Of a DNA stretch of 64,000 nucleotides, positions 1-9,560 are shown in pieces (position 1 is the stretch's first letter; each line of letters starts with the position of its first letter). The notes beneath the pieces are model-generated. The model searched no databases. It saw only the letters and a program-made list of their open reading frames with translations, and was not told where the DNA came from. The DNA is from Prevotella sp. UBA2725 (GTDB lineage: Bacteria; Bacteroidota; Bacteroidia; Bacteroidales; Bacteroidaceae). Both the position numbers and the translations under genes were made by a program. The stretch covers positions 76,287-140,286 of the forward strand of contig DEKJ01000017.1 of the NCBI GenBank assembly GCA_002353825.1. The letters are read 5' to 3'.

Positions 1-38
1 GCCACCCACAGCAAAAGTAATTAAAGAAATAATATATC

Positions 39-704
39 ATGAAAGTAATAGTATCTAAAGAGATTGAGACCGTCTGCCCTGACTTTGTCGGGGCTTGTCT
101 TGAAGCGACGGTCAAGAACAGTAAATATTGTCAGCCACTTTGGGATGAGATCAATGCCATGGGCGAACACTATCGTCAGACATTGACCACAGAGTCGTTG
201 AAAGAAATCTCCGGTATCGCTGCTACCCGTAAGGTTTACCGCACTTGCGGCAAAGACCCTTCGCGTTATCGTCCGGCAGCCGAAGCTCTCATCCGTCGAC
301 AACTCAAAGGCAAAGACCTTTATCAGATTGACACACTTGTAGACCTCGTTAATCTCGCGAGCATTGCCTACGGCTACAGCATCGGCGGATTTGATGCAGA
401 TAAGTTCAAAGGCGACACCCTGACGCTCGGTGTCGGACGTGAGGGCGAGCCTTACGAAGGTATCGGACGCGGCATGATCAATATCGCCGGACTACCCGTC
501 TACCGAGATGCAGAAGGTGGCGTAGGGACACCGACGTCCGATAACGAGCGCACAAAGATGTCCATTGACACTACGCACCTCGTCGTGTTGATAAATGGCT
601 ACGACGGCAACGAAGAGCAAGTAAAAGCGAATGCAGAATATATCCAGAAGCTCTTGAAGAAATATTGCGAGAGCGACGGGGGAACATACTTCATTTATCG
701 ATAA
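39..704 (+). CDS. B3/B4 tRNA-binding domain protein
   Basis: This 221-residue cytosolic protein resembles the stand-alone B3/B4 domain family, related to the editing domain of the phenylalanyl-tRNA synthetase beta subunit. The supporting stretch is the Arg-rich SGIAATRKVYRTCGKDPSRYRP near residues 58-80, followed by a conserved GREGEPYEGIGRG-like loop. Stand-alone members are thought to act on mischarged tRNA or as amino-acid binding proteins, but the function of this one is unknown. The ATG at 39 is the first start after a short AT-rich leader. The stop is only four bases before the pantothenate kinase gene, so the two are probably cotranscribed. The upstream promoter lies outside the window. 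Confidence 0.75.
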   Translation: MKVIVSKEIETVCPDFVGACLEATVKNSKYCQPLWDEINAMGEHYRQTLTTESLKEISGIAATRKVYRTCGKDPSRYRPAAEALIRRQLKGKDLYQIDTLVDLVNLASIAYGYSIGGFDADKFKGDTLTLGVGREGEPYEGIGRGMINIAGLPVYRDAEGGVGTPTSDNERTKMSIDTTHLVVLINGYDGNEEQVKANAEYIQKLLKKYCESDGGTYFIYR

Positions 705-708
705 GAAT

Positions 709-1526
<818 letters not shown>

Positions 1527-1527
<1 letters not shown>

Positions 1528-1680
1528 CGGCCCCACCCCTCCCCCTCCCCCATCCAGGGAAGGGGATAGTATGCCTGCTTATTCCTTCCCTTACCATCGA
1601 CAGCCATAGATTGTTTATCTATGTAATCAACCCTTCCCCTTTGGGGAAGGGATTAAGGGTTAGGGCTCTTGGGGGGTACT
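1527..1680. repeat. GC-rich inverted-repeat element, copy 1
   Basis: Directly after the coaW stop lies GACGGCCCCACCCCTCC, then CCCCCATCCAGGGAAGGGG. About 50 bases later comes a perfect hairpin CCCTTCCCC-TTT-GGGGAAGGG (1631-1651). The same words recur near 7840, 26508-26748 and 62364-62619. The hairpin lies between two convergent genes (coaW and the permease) and may double as a bidirectional terminator, although no clear T-tract follows it. Confidence 0.7.
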
Positions 1681-1685
1681 ATTAT

Positions 1686-2933
1686 TTATTCGTACCTCAT
1701 GCTCTTCGCCGGGTGGATATGCGAGATGAGGTAACTCGGGCCTATCAGGACGAGCACACTGATAAGCAGCGTGGCGACATTGAGCAATACCAACAGAGGA
1801 ACGTTGAACTCAATAGGCACCGTGCTCACATAATAAGTGGCGGGATCGAGTTTTACGATGCCGAAGTGTTGTTGCAGGAAGCAAGCACCCAAGCCAATGA
1901 TATTGCCGATGATAAGTCCACGGCCGATAATGAACGTGGCGAACCACAGAAAGAGATGACGGATCGTCTTATTGCGGGCACCTAAGGCTTTGAGGATACC
2001 AATCATCGTCGTGCGCTCAAGAATGATGATAAGCAGACCAGAGATCATCGTGACGCCAGCCACTGCCGTCATCAGCGCGAGGATAATCCACACATTCATG
2101 TCGAGCAAGTCGAGCCAACGGAAGATCTGCGGATTGATATCCTTGATGGTCTGCGAGGTGTACGTCTCACCATAATGATCCGTCCGTTTGTTTATCTGAC
2201 GGATGAACTGGTGCTCCACATCATCGACATGATTGAAATCGTTGACCGTCACCTCAATGCCAGACACTTGATCCGGATTCCATCCATTCAGTTTTATCGT
2301 TGAATAGATATCCGTAAAGACCATGTAGGAATCGTACTGACTGAGGTTTGTCTGATAGATCCCCGCAATTGTGAAGCGGCGGATGCGCACACCATTGTTA
2401 TCGATGAAATAAGCAAAGACACGCTGCCCCTGCTTGAGGTTCAGTTTATTGGCAATACTTTGCGAAATCAAAATCTTGTTGGACGAAGCAGTATCGGAGA
2501 ACCGTGGGATACTGCCCGACACCATGTTCTCATGAATGAATGTAGAGTCCCACTCAGGCCCTACCCCTTTGAGCACGATACCGAGGAAGTTACTGTCGGT
2601 CTTGAGAATGCCTTGCTTATAGGCAAACCGCTCAGCATGTTTGACGCCATTGATGTCGCGGATAGCCCCCATGACACTGTCACAGGCTGCAATAGGATAT
2701 TGCTCCGTCTCTGTCTGTGCCACAAAGTTCGTTACCTGGATATGAGAGCCAAAGCCGATAACCTTCGCTTGTATCGTATGCTTAAAACCAAGTACGACAC
2801 ATACAGAGACTATCATTACAGCCAGACCGATAGCGACACCAGCTGTAGCGATTGTGATGGCAGGGCGCGACACCTTATGTTTGTCGCCCTTGTCACCGTA
2901 TATTCTTTTTGCAATAAAAAGTGGAAGATTCAT
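1686..2933 (-). CDS. LolC/LolE-like ABC transporter permease
   Basis: This 415-residue inner-membrane protein has the FtsX/MacB permease layout: one N-terminal transmembrane helix (about residues 25-50), a large periplasmic domain (about 50-270) and three C-terminal helices (about 275-400). The family moves lipoproteins from the inner membrane to the LolA chaperone, or acts in related export. The start FIAKRIYG and the segment MTAVAGVTMISGLLIIILERT before the second helix are typical. It starts 16 bases after the aminotransferase stop and is probably cotranscribed with it. No LolD-type ATPase is in the window. Assignment to LolC/E rather than another FtsX-family permease rests on overall layout. 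Confidence 0.8.
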   Translation of the reverse strand: MNLPLFIAKRIYGDKGDKHKVSRPAITIATAGVAIGLAVMIVSVCVVLGFKHTIQAKVIGFGSHIQVTNFVAQTETEQYPIAACDSVMGAIRDINGVKHAERFAYKQGILKTDSNFLGIVLKGVGPEWDSTFIHENMVSGSIPRFSDTASSNKILISQSIANKLNLKQGQRVFAYFIDNNGVRIRRFTIAGIYQTNLSQYDSYMVFTDIYSTIKLNGWNPDQVSGIEVTVNDFNHVDDVEHQFIRQINKRTDHYGETYTSQTIKDINPQIFRWLDLLDMNVWIILALMTAVAGVTMISGLLIIILERTTMIGILKALGARNKTIRHLFLWFATFIIGRGLIIGNIIGLGACFLQQHFGIVKLDPATYYVSTVPIEFNVPLLVLLNVATLLISVLVLIGPSYLISHIHPAKSMRYE

Positions 2934-2949
2934 TATTATAATATCAGAA

Positions 2950-4161
2950 CTATAACGTCTTGATCTCCGTCTTTCCCGGATAAGCCTCCAACGCTTTGCC
3001 GAGAACGACGAGTGCCCGCTGAAGGTCTTCTTTCTTCAGGACATAAGCGAGACGCACCTGATTGATACCAGCACCGGGAGTCGTATAGAATCCGGAAGCC
3101 GGAGCCATCATGACCGTCTCTCCCTCATAGTTGAAGTCTTCAAGGCACCAACGGCAGAACTTCTCGGAGTCATCCACTGGAAGCTGAGCCACCGTATAAA
3201 AAGCACCCATAGGGATAGGCGAATAGACACCTGGGATGCGATTAAGTCCATCAATCAAACATTTACGACGCTCCACATACTCATCGTAGACATTACGATA
3301 ATACTCCTCGGGCGCATCGAGTGATGCCTCGGCGATGATCTGACCAATAAGAGGTGGAGAGAGACGGGCCTGACAGAACTTCATCACAGCCTTACGCACC
3401 TCACTGTTGTGGGTGATAAGAGCACCGATACGGATACCGCATTCTGAATAGCGTTTAGAGACAGAGTCGATAAGGATGACATTGTTCTCAATGCCTTTCA
3501 GATGCATGGCGCTGATATAAGGACTGCCCGTATAGATATATTCGCGATAGACCTCGTCGGAGAAGAGATACAGATCATATTTCTTCACGAGGTCACGTAT
3601 CTGGTTCATCTCACGCCTTGTATAGAGGTAACCCGTCGGATTGTTAGGGTTACAGATCATGATGGCGCGCGTTTTGTCATTGATAAGTTCTTCAAACTTC
3701 TCTACCTTCGGCAAGGAGAAGCCCTCATCAATGGTCGTGGCAATCGTACGAATCTTAGCACCAGCAGAGATAGCGAATGCCATATAGTTAGCATAAGCTG
3801 GCTCCGGAACAATGATCTCGTCACCAGGATTCAGACAACTCATGAAAGCGAAAAGCACAGCCTCAGAACCACCTGACGTGATGATAATCTCATCGGGAGA
3901 GACATTGATATTGTATTTCGCGTAATATTTGACGAGCTTCTGACGATAAGAGAGATAACCTTGCGAAGGAGAATACTCCAACACCTTGCGATCGATATGC
4001 TTCAGGGCATCAAGACCGCACTGAGGGGTGGGAAGATCGGGCTGGCCTATATTGAGGTGATAAACCTTGATGCCGCGCTCCTTAGCTTTAGCAGCCAACG
4101 GAGCGAGCTTACGTATAGGCGATTGTGGCATCTCAAGGCCACGAACTGATATTTCAGGCAT
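2950..4161 (-). CDS. Class I PLP-dependent aminotransferase
   Basis: This 403-residue enzyme is of aminotransferase fold type I, AspC/AlaT-like. The cofactor lysine is K236 in the motif SVSKRYSECGIRIG. The NPNNPTG motif (171-177) and the SDEVY motif (201-205) that hold PLP are present, as is the C-terminal substrate Arg region (INQVRLAYV). Such enzymes use aspartate, alanine or aromatic amino acids with 2-oxoglutarate; the exact substrate cannot be read from sequence. It is the first gene of a two-gene unit with the permease, and a perfect Bacteroidetes promoter lies just upstream. Confidence 0.85.
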   Translation of the reverse strand: MPEISVRGLEMPQSPIRKLAPLAAKAKERGIKVYHLNIGQPDLPTPQCGLDALKHIDRKVLEYSPSQGYLSYRQKLVKYYAKYNINVSPDEIIITSGGSEAVLFAFMSCLNPGDEIIVPEPAYANYMAFAISAGAKIRTIATTIDEGFSLPKVEKFEELINDKTRAIMICNPNNPTGYLYTRREMNQIRDLVKKYDLYLFSDEVYREYIYTGSPYISAMHLKGIENNVILIDSVSKRYSECGIRIGALITHNSEVRKAVMKFCQARLSPPLIGQIIAEASLDAPEEYYRNVYDEYVERRKCLIDGLNRIPGVYSPIPMGAFYTVAQLPVDDSEKFCRWCLEDFNYEGETVMMAPASGFYTTPGAGINQVRLAYVLKKEDLQRALVVLGKALEAYPGKTEIKTL

Positions 4162-4186
4162 TATCTATAGTTGTTATTCTGAAGCG

Positions 4187-4217
4187 CAAAGTTAACCTTT
4201 TTTATTGATACGGCAAA
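4187..4217 (-). promoter_or_regulatory. Bacteroidetes promoter of the aminotransferase gene
   Basis: On the minus strand, TTTG (4217-4214), 19 bases, then TAACTTTG (4194-4187) match the Bacteroidetes housekeeping promoter exactly. Transcription should begin near 4180, about 20 bases before the ATG at 4161. Confidence 0.8.
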
Positions 4218-4234
4218 CGATTTGTAGGTATTCT

Positions 4235-5011
4235 TTATCGTTTGCGTCCAAAAAAGTATTGTCCTTTATGCTTGGTCAACGTACCCCAGTTGATGGCATG
4301 GTGCGGACAATGATGGTAGCAAGCGAAACAAGCGAGGCATGAGCCGTCGTGCTTCCACTGCGGCTCATAGCCCAAGCCTCCGATGATATTTTTCGTAGGA
4401 CATACATCCGCACAGATGCCACATTTGACGCACAGTCGACTGTCCACATGAAACTTCTTATCTGTGACAAGATGTTTTGTGAAGTAGCCACCCAACAGCC
4501 GAGAGTTGATGCGCGGCCAATGTCCGACGACAAGATGGCTTGCTTCTTTGTGGTTGGTGATCTCATTGATATAATCTCTCAGTTCAGCGGCCGCCTTGTC
4601 TTTCTTCTCCTTCTCTTTCTTCGCATTGTCGACATTAAAGAAAGGCAAGCCAAGATAGGACTCGGGCATAATGAGAGAAAACACCGCATTGAGCGGGATA
4701 TCCTTCGCTGACAAATCCTTGCGAAGAATTTCCATCGTCTCGCCGATGTTGTCACCTGCCGTGCAGAGAGCATAGACATAATGACCCTTCGCATCAATGC
4801 TGAGCCGACGGATGAACTCGCGGACAATCTTAGGTGGACGCCAGCCATGCACCGGGAAACAGAAGCCAAGGCGCTCTCCTTCCTGCAAAGTATACTCAAG
4901 CTGCCCCGAGCGCAACTGCTCTGGGATGAAGAGTAACTTGTCATTGGTAGCTTCGGCAATGGCCTTTGCAGCCCAGCCGGTATTACCTGTATCTGAGAGA
5001 TAAAAGATCAT
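4235..5011 (-). CDS. EFR1 family flavodoxin-like/ferredoxin protein
   Basis: This 258-residue protein has a flavodoxin-like N-terminal half, with a phosphate loop YLSDTGNTGWAAKAIAE at residues 4-20 that would bind FMN. Its C-terminal half is a ferredoxin with two 4Fe-4S motifs, CVKCGICADVCP and CLACFACYHHCP. This is the EFR1 architecture, a predicted electron carrier of unknown partner. It begins three bases after the stop of the M64 peptidase gene and is the last gene of a three-gene unit. Confidence 0.85.
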   Translation of the reverse strand: MIFYLSDTGNTGWAAKAIAEATNDKLLFIPEQLRSGQLEYTLQEGERLGFCFPVHGWRPPKIVREFIRRLSIDAKGHYVYALCTAGDNIGETMEILRKDLSAKDIPLNAVFSLIMPESYLGLPFFNVDNAKKEKEKKDKAAAELRDYINEITNHKEASHLVVGHWPRINSRLLGGYFTKHLVTDKKFHVDSRLCVKCGICADVCPTKNIIGGLGYEPQWKHDGSCLACFACYHHCPHHAINWGTLTKHKGQYFFGRKR

Positions 5012-5014
5012 ATC

Positions 5015-6253
5015 TTATTTTGTGTAGAAATCAATCACTGCCTGGATTGCCTGCTTACAAGCCGGGCAGAACTCAGGATACTCGTTCGTCCGCATGCGGC
5101 AATCAGGATAAGCACGATATACGCCCTTAGGGCTATAGCCTGCTCCTTCATAGAAGCCTGCTTTCGGATCCTTGCCGATGAGGTTCGACCACTTGCCTTT
5201 AAAGTCTGCCTTCGTGGTGATATTCTGCTCCCACGGCTCCACATCGTGTGGATACATAGGCACTTCCTCTGTGTCGTAGGCATACTCATCAGCCAGTCCT
5301 GCAAAGCTGTGACCAAACTCATGGACAACAACCGGACGGAAAGTAGGATGATGAGCAGCACAGAGCTCATAACTGTTGAGGATACCACCGCCACCATAGC
5401 GATCGGTGTTGACAAGGACGATGATATGCTCGTAAGGAATGCCTGCAAGAACATCATGCAGACGTTTCAAATGAAGTGTTGTGAGATAACGGGCACTATA
5501 GAACGTATCATAATTGGAAAGAACAGCGGTATTCTTCCAGATACCTTCATCTGGAATGCTCACGCCACTCTCCACAGAGGGAGACTCGACAGCTACAAGC
5601 GAGAACTTGCTGCGAGAGCTCTTGAACGGCTCATAGGAGAAGAGATAACCCATGGCTCTGCGGGCATCCTCCAGGAACTTCGGCATCTCGGACTTTGTAT
5701 ATCCTTCTGCCACGTAAGCAACGCGAATGCAGCGGGTGGTATCAGTAGCTTTCTGAAGGTAGACATAAGGGTTGACACCTTTCTCACCGATATGACGGAT
5801 AAGAATGTCTTTAGGGTTTACGAAGTGGGTAAGCGACGCACAGATCTGTCGACGGTTATCGCGAAGGTCAAGCGTCACTTTCACCGTGCGCTTTGGCATA
5901 GGCACGAGAAAGACGTTCTCAAAGCTCTTATCGATGGTCTTAGCCTCGGGATAAGACTGCCACTCCTGGAAGAGCGTGGAGAAAGAATTGCGATAAATAA
6001 CTTGTCCACTGACGCTGTCGCGCACCGTGATCTGTCCGTTGCCTTCCATCGGCAACTCAGCGAGTCGCTGACGCTTGCCATACCAACGGGGTGACTGGCA
6101 GAGCTCATCCACTGCGATATGCTGCTCGTGGTCGTTGCCCGAGAAGATGTAATCAATACGCAGGGTCTTGTCCTGAAACCAACTGTTGAAGTCCTGCGCA
6201 CTAACGCTCAGTGCAGACAGGACTACGCAAAACAAAAAACATAATCTCTTCAT
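5015..6253 (-). CDS. M64 family metallopeptidase (IgA peptidase-like)
   Basis: This 412-residue secreted protein has an N-terminal signal peptide (MKRLCFLFCVVLSALSVSAQ), a beta-rich M64 N-terminal domain (about 21-160) and a C-terminal zinc peptidase domain. The catalytic motif is HEFGHSFAGLADEY, with zinc ligands H311 and H315 and general base E312. M64 was founded on an IgA-cleaving enzyme of Clostridium ramosum, but Bacteroidales members have not in general been shown to cleave IgA. It lies between the LysM glucosaminidase (15 bases upstream) and the EFR1 protein. Confidence 0.85.
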   Translation of the reverse strand: MKRLCFLFCVVLSALSVSAQDFNSWFQDKTLRIDYIFSGNDHEQHIAVDELCQSPRWYGKRQRLAELPMEGNGQITVRDSVSGQVIYRNSFSTLFQEWQSYPEAKTIDKSFENVFLVPMPKRTVKVTLDLRDNRRQICASLTHFVNPKDILIRHIGEKGVNPYVYLQKATDTTRCIRVAYVAEGYTKSEMPKFLEDARRAMGYLFSYEPFKSSRSKFSLVAVESPSVESGVSIPDEGIWKNTAVLSNYDTFYSARYLTTLHLKRLHDVLAGIPYEHIIVLVNTDRYGGGGILNSYELCAAHHPTFRPVVVHEFGHSFAGLADEYAYDTEEVPMYPHDVEPWEQNITTKADFKGKWSNLIGKDPKAGFYEGAGYSPKGVYRAYPDCRMRTNEYPEFCPACKQAIQAVIDFYTK

Positions 6254-6268
6254 ATATTCAAATTTATG

Positions 6269-7195
6269 CTACCTGACTCTTAGTTGCTGACCAACCATAA
6301 TGGAGTCGTCGGGACTCATATGGTTCATCTTATAGAGGTTCTTCAAGCGTACACCATACATCTGAGCGATAGAGTACATACTCTCTCCTGCCTTAACAAT
6401 ATGTGGCTTGCCCTTAAACACCTTAGAAGCCTTTTTCTGTTTCTTCTCCAAGTAGATGATGTCTCCTGCATGGAGAACGTCATCCTTGTCACGGTCATTG
6501 TATTTGGCGAGCTTACGCCTTGAGATGCCGGTCTCCTTAGAAAGACTCTTAAATGAATCACCTGCACGAGCAACTATATAATAGTTCTTATTGCACTTCG
6601 TGATAGGATGGAAACCTGTCGGTGCATAGTCATGATTATGTGCATCATAACGGTCTGCCATGAAGTGGTCATAGCCTTTAGCGTGATCAAAACGATCGAG
6701 ATGATAAAGCTGGATAATATTGATCAGGTTATCCGCATATCGAGGGTTCGTAGCATAACCACAAGCCTTCAAACCACGGGCCCAACCCTTATAATCAGTT
6801 TCTCTTAATTGAAAAAGACTGGAATAACGTGTGTTATTACGAAGGAACCGACTGTGATCCTCATAACTCTGTTTAGCACTGTCGTAGGCGCGGAAGCATT
6901 CCCCTAAGGCATCATCATCAGCATTAATGGAGCGGCCCCTCCACCCATGACATTTAATGCCAAAGTGGTTATTGCCAATAGTAGCAAGGCGGCTTCTGCC
7001 GGCCTGACTCTCAAAAAGCCCCTGCGCAAGGGTTATACTCGCAGGTATCCGATATCGTTCCATCTGCTCAATGGCTAAGTCTTTATATTGGTCAATATAA
7101 AGCAAATAATCCGGTTTGAGCATTGCTTGCGCATCAGAACCCGCTGAATACAGACAGGCGACTAAAAAGAGAACTATATATCGAAAGAATCGCAT
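6269..7195 (-). CDS. Secreted glucosaminidase with two LysM domains
   Basis: This 308-residue protein has a signal peptide (about residues 1-23), a glucosaminidase/muramidase domain of the FlgJ type (about 30-170, catalytic Glu probably E62 in GLFESQAG) and two LysM peptidoglycan-binding repeats (about 205-250 and 265-308). It should cleave the glycan strands of peptidoglycan in the periplasm or at the surface. It is the first gene of the run with the M64 peptidase and the EFR1 protein. Confidence 0.87.
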   Translation of the reverse strand: MRFFRYIVLFLVACLYSAGSDAQAMLKPDYLLYIDQYKDLAIEQMERYRIPASITLAQGLFESQAGRSRLATIGNNHFGIKCHGWRGRSINADDDALGECFRAYDSAKQSYEDHSRFLRNNTRYSSLFQLRETDYKGWARGLKACGYATNPRYADNLINIIQLYHLDRFDHAKGYDHFMADRYDAHNHDYAPTGFHPITKCNKNYYIVARAGDSFKSLSKETGISRRKLAKYNDRDKDDVLHAGDIIYLEKKQKKASKVFKGKPHIVKAGESMYSIAQMYGVRLKNLYKMNHMSPDDSIMVGQQLRVR

Positions 7196-7307
7196 GTATA
7201 CCTATTATGTGCTAAGTTATATGACATAAAATGAATGTTACATGCAAAGTTAGTAAAAAAATGTATCAGTGGAGCAGATAGATGAGATAAAAACATAAAA
7301 TAAAAAA

Positions 7308-7332
7308 CCGCCTCAGGCAAAGCCTAAGGCGG
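7308..7332 (-). terminator. Rho-independent terminator of the small lipoprotein gene
   Basis: On the minus strand an 11-base stem with one mismatch (CCGCCTTAGGC / GCCTGAGGCGG, loop TTT) is followed by TTTTTTATTTT, 40 bases after the lipoprotein stop codon. Confidence 0.85.
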
Positions 7333-7373
7333 AGTCTCTCAATTTTCTATTTTCGTGCTAACGAAGTTGCTAA

Positions 7374-7556
7374 TTACTTAGCAGGAGTAGCAGCTGCAGT
7401 GTCAGCAGCAGCGGTGTCAACAGCAGCAGTGTCAGTTGTGTCAGCAACAGCTGTTGTGTCAGAATCAGCTGCAGGAGCTGCGCTCTGATTAGTGTTACCA
7501 CATGATGCGAAAGAGATAGCTGCGATAGCCACGAACATTAAAACTAATTTCTTCAT
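7374..7556 (-). CDS. Small Ala/Asp/Thr-rich lipoprotein
   Basis: This 60-residue protein has a lipoprotein signal (MKKLVLMFVAIAAISFASCG; the lipid-bearing Cys is C19). A low-complexity mature part follows, rich in Ala, Asp and Thr, with repeats of TDTAAVDTAAADTAA type. Such short acidic lipoproteins are common in Bacteroidales and have no known function. It has its own promoter and terminator, so it is a single-gene unit. Confidence 0.75.
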   Translation of the reverse strand: MKKLVLMFVAIAAISFASCGNTNQSAAPAADSDTTAVADTTDTAAVDTAAADTAAATPAK

Positions 7557-7606
7557 TTTCTTTGCTTTTTAAATCTGTAAAACAATCTTGTTTATTAACA
7601 ACGCTG

Positions 7607-7614
7607 CAAAGGTA
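7607..7614 (-). promoter_or_regulatory. -7 element of the small lipoprotein promoter
   Basis: TACCTTTG on the minus strand matches the Bacteroidetes -7 consensus. No good -33 TTTG is seen at the expected spacing. It lies 51 bases upstream of the ATG at 7556. Apart from this and the nuo terminator, I see nothing gene-like in the 7557-7885 gap. Confidence 0.6.
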
Positions 7615-7775
7615 GGCATTTTTTCAATACGTTGTTCATTTTTTAGCTACTTTTTTTGCCCTTCGCTGTAACTTTTTTGTAAGTCGCTGATTTTCAGTGG
7701 TCTATTTTTAGTAAACAAAGGTTAAAGTTTTGCACAACCTCGCAAGAGCCACTGATTTAACATTTCTGAGACCAA

Positions 7776-7833
7776 AAAGAGCCGCATGATATAGGCGCAA
7801 AAACAATACATGCACCATACCATGCGGCTCTTT
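7776..7833 (-). terminator. Probable terminator of the nuo operon
   Basis: A perfect 13-base inverted repeat, AAAGAGCCGCATG (7776-7788) with CATGCGGCTCTTT (7821-7833), separated by 32 bases, ends in TTTTT in the minus direction. It is 53 bases beyond the nuoN stop codon. A short GC-rich repeat (CTCCCC-TTTA-GGGGAG, near 7850) lies between it and nuoN. Confidence 0.65.
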
Positions 7834-7885
7834 ATGTAATCAACATTCTCCCCTTTAGGGGAGGCTTGGAGAGGCTTCTGACTGT

Positions 7886-9424
7886 TTACATCCCTGCTGC
7901 AGCAATCCAGTCGTAGACGCCAGAGCATACACCAAAGGCAACGACGCCGAGGGTGCAGATAGCGAGTGCAAACTTAGTGCTCATAGCACTCTTGAATGTA
8001 GGCAACGGGTTATCGTTAGGCTTGATGAACATAGCCTTGACAATCAGCAGATAGTAGTACAAGCTGATGACGGTGTTAACCAAGGCGATGAACACCACTG
8101 CATAAGTAAGCGCACCGATCGTTGTTGTCACCTGAGCGCCCTTGGCTGCAGCCATGAACGAGAAGAACTTCGAGAACATACCTGCAAACGGAGGAATACC
8201 GCCGAGGGAGAACAGAGCCAGCGTCATGATGAAGCTCAGACGCGGGTTCGTCTTATAGAAGCTATTATAGCTGTCCATGTTCACCGTACCGTTGTTATGC
8301 TCCTCCACAGAAGCGATGATCGCGAAGACAGCGAGGTTGGCGACCACGTAGATGAGTACATAGTAACTCAGAGCCACCACACTCATAGCAGAGTCGCCAA
8401 GAATAGCGAGCACGATATATCCGGCCTGTGAGATAGAGGAGAAAGCCATGAATCGCTTCAAATCCTTCTGATGGATAGCGAAGAGGTTGGCAACTGTGAT
8501 AGAGAGCACGATAACGACCATCAGCATATAGCGCCAGTACTCCACCATCGGAGCAAAGACCTTCATCAGAATGGCGCACAGAGCGAAAGCAGCGGCACCC
8601 TTGGAGACCACAGAAAGATATCCGGTGACACTCGTCGGAGCACCCTGATAGGTATCAGCTGTCCAGAAGTGGAACGGTACAAGAGAGATCTTGAAGCCGA
8701 GACCAGAGAAGAAGAACACCATACCGAGGATGGTCAGCGGTGTTGCTGTCAGCTTTGTCACCACATCATCAAAGTAGAGTGTACCCGTAGCACCATAGAT
8801 GAAACTGATACCGAAGAGCATCACACCACTGGAGAATGTAGCGGTGAGGATGAACTTGGCACCAGCCTCTGCAGAATAGTGACGGTATTTATCCATCGCC
8901 ACGAGGCAAGCCATAGGAACGGATGCCATCTCAAGGCCGAGGAAGAACAGAAGGAAGTGGTTGGCACTTACCATCATGTTCATACCAAGCAGTGTAGAGA
9001 TCACGAGGACATAGAACTCACCCTCCTTAAAAGCTGTGTCAGGGCGCTGAAGCCATTCACGAGCCTGGATGAGCACGATCAGCGTACCAAAGGCAAGGAT
9101 TGTCTTGATAACACCGATGCTTGCATCGGTCTGATACATTCCTCCGAAAGCTGTAGAAGCAGCTGTGGGGAAAATGTTGATGAGGATATGAATGAAGAGA
9201 AGCACACATACCAGCGGATTGAACCACTTACGGAGCGATTCAACAGGAGCCTGAGCCACTGTCTTCTCTTTCTCCAAAGCAAGCTCACCCTCCTCAGCCT
9301 GATGGACGGCAAGCGCAGAAGGCTTCTGAGCCGTGAAGAGATCCACCACAAACACTATCAACAAGATAGCCATCAGCGTGACCTCTGGTATCATATTCAG
9401 AAATTGACTGTAATCGATATTCAT
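7886..9424 (-). CDS. nuoN: NADH-quinone oxidoreductase subunit N
   Basis: This 512-residue polytopic membrane subunit of complex I is one of three antiporter-like proton-pumping subunits. It has about 14 predicted helices and conserved Lys and Glu residues within them. There is an acidic, soluble insertion after the first helix (about residues 35-65, rich in Glu, Lys and Ala) that is longer than in E. coli NuoN. It is the last gene of the nuo operon. It is separated from nuoM by a 136-base gap filled by 8-base repeats. Confidence 0.95.
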   Translation of the reverse strand: MNIDYSQFLNMIPEVTLMAILLIVFVVDLFTAQKPSALAVHQAEEGELALEKEKTVAQAPVESLRKWFNPLVCVLLFIHILINIFPTAASTAFGGMYQTDASIGVIKTILAFGTLIVLIQAREWLQRPDTAFKEGEFYVLVISTLLGMNMMVSANHFLLFFLGLEMASVPMACLVAMDKYRHYSAEAGAKFILTATFSSGVMLFGISFIYGATGTLYFDDVVTKLTATPLTILGMVFFFSGLGFKISLVPFHFWTADTYQGAPTSVTGYLSVVSKGAAAFALCAILMKVFAPMVEYWRYMLMVVIVLSITVANLFAIHQKDLKRFMAFSSISQAGYIVLAILGDSAMSVVALSYYVLIYVVANLAVFAIIASVEEHNNGTVNMDSYNSFYKTNPRLSFIMTLALFSLGGIPPFAGMFSKFFSFMAAAKGAQVTTTIGALTYAVVFIALVNTVISLYYYLLIVKAMFIKPNDNPLPTFKSAMSTKFALAICTLGVVAFGVCSGVYDWIAAAGM

Positions 9425-9430
9425 TTTTTA

Positions 9431-9560
9431 TAGTTTTTGAGTTTTTGAGTTCCTAAGTTTTCAAGTCTTTAAAATGCCTATTAATATATAGCAGACATAT
9501 ATAAAGCTCAAAAACTCATTAACTCATTAACTTATTAACTCATTAACTTATTAACTCATT
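9431..9560 (-). repeat. Octamer tandem repeat and dyad between nuoM and nuoN
   Basis: Six tandem 8-base units of AACTCATT/AACTTATT (plus strand, 9513-9560) end exactly at the first base of the nuoM stop codon (9561). Upstream of nuoN, TTTTTGAGTTTTTGAG (9433-9450) is the inverted counterpart of CTCAAAAACTC (9507-9517). The transcript could therefore form a long AU-rich stem between the two genes. A shorter version lies between nuoCD and nuoH. Confidence 0.85.

Noticed and set aside
1611..1985. Plus-strand frame of 124 codons overlapping the permease 3' end
   Set aside because: It begins in the GC-rich repeat and continues antisense to the permease; no coding features.
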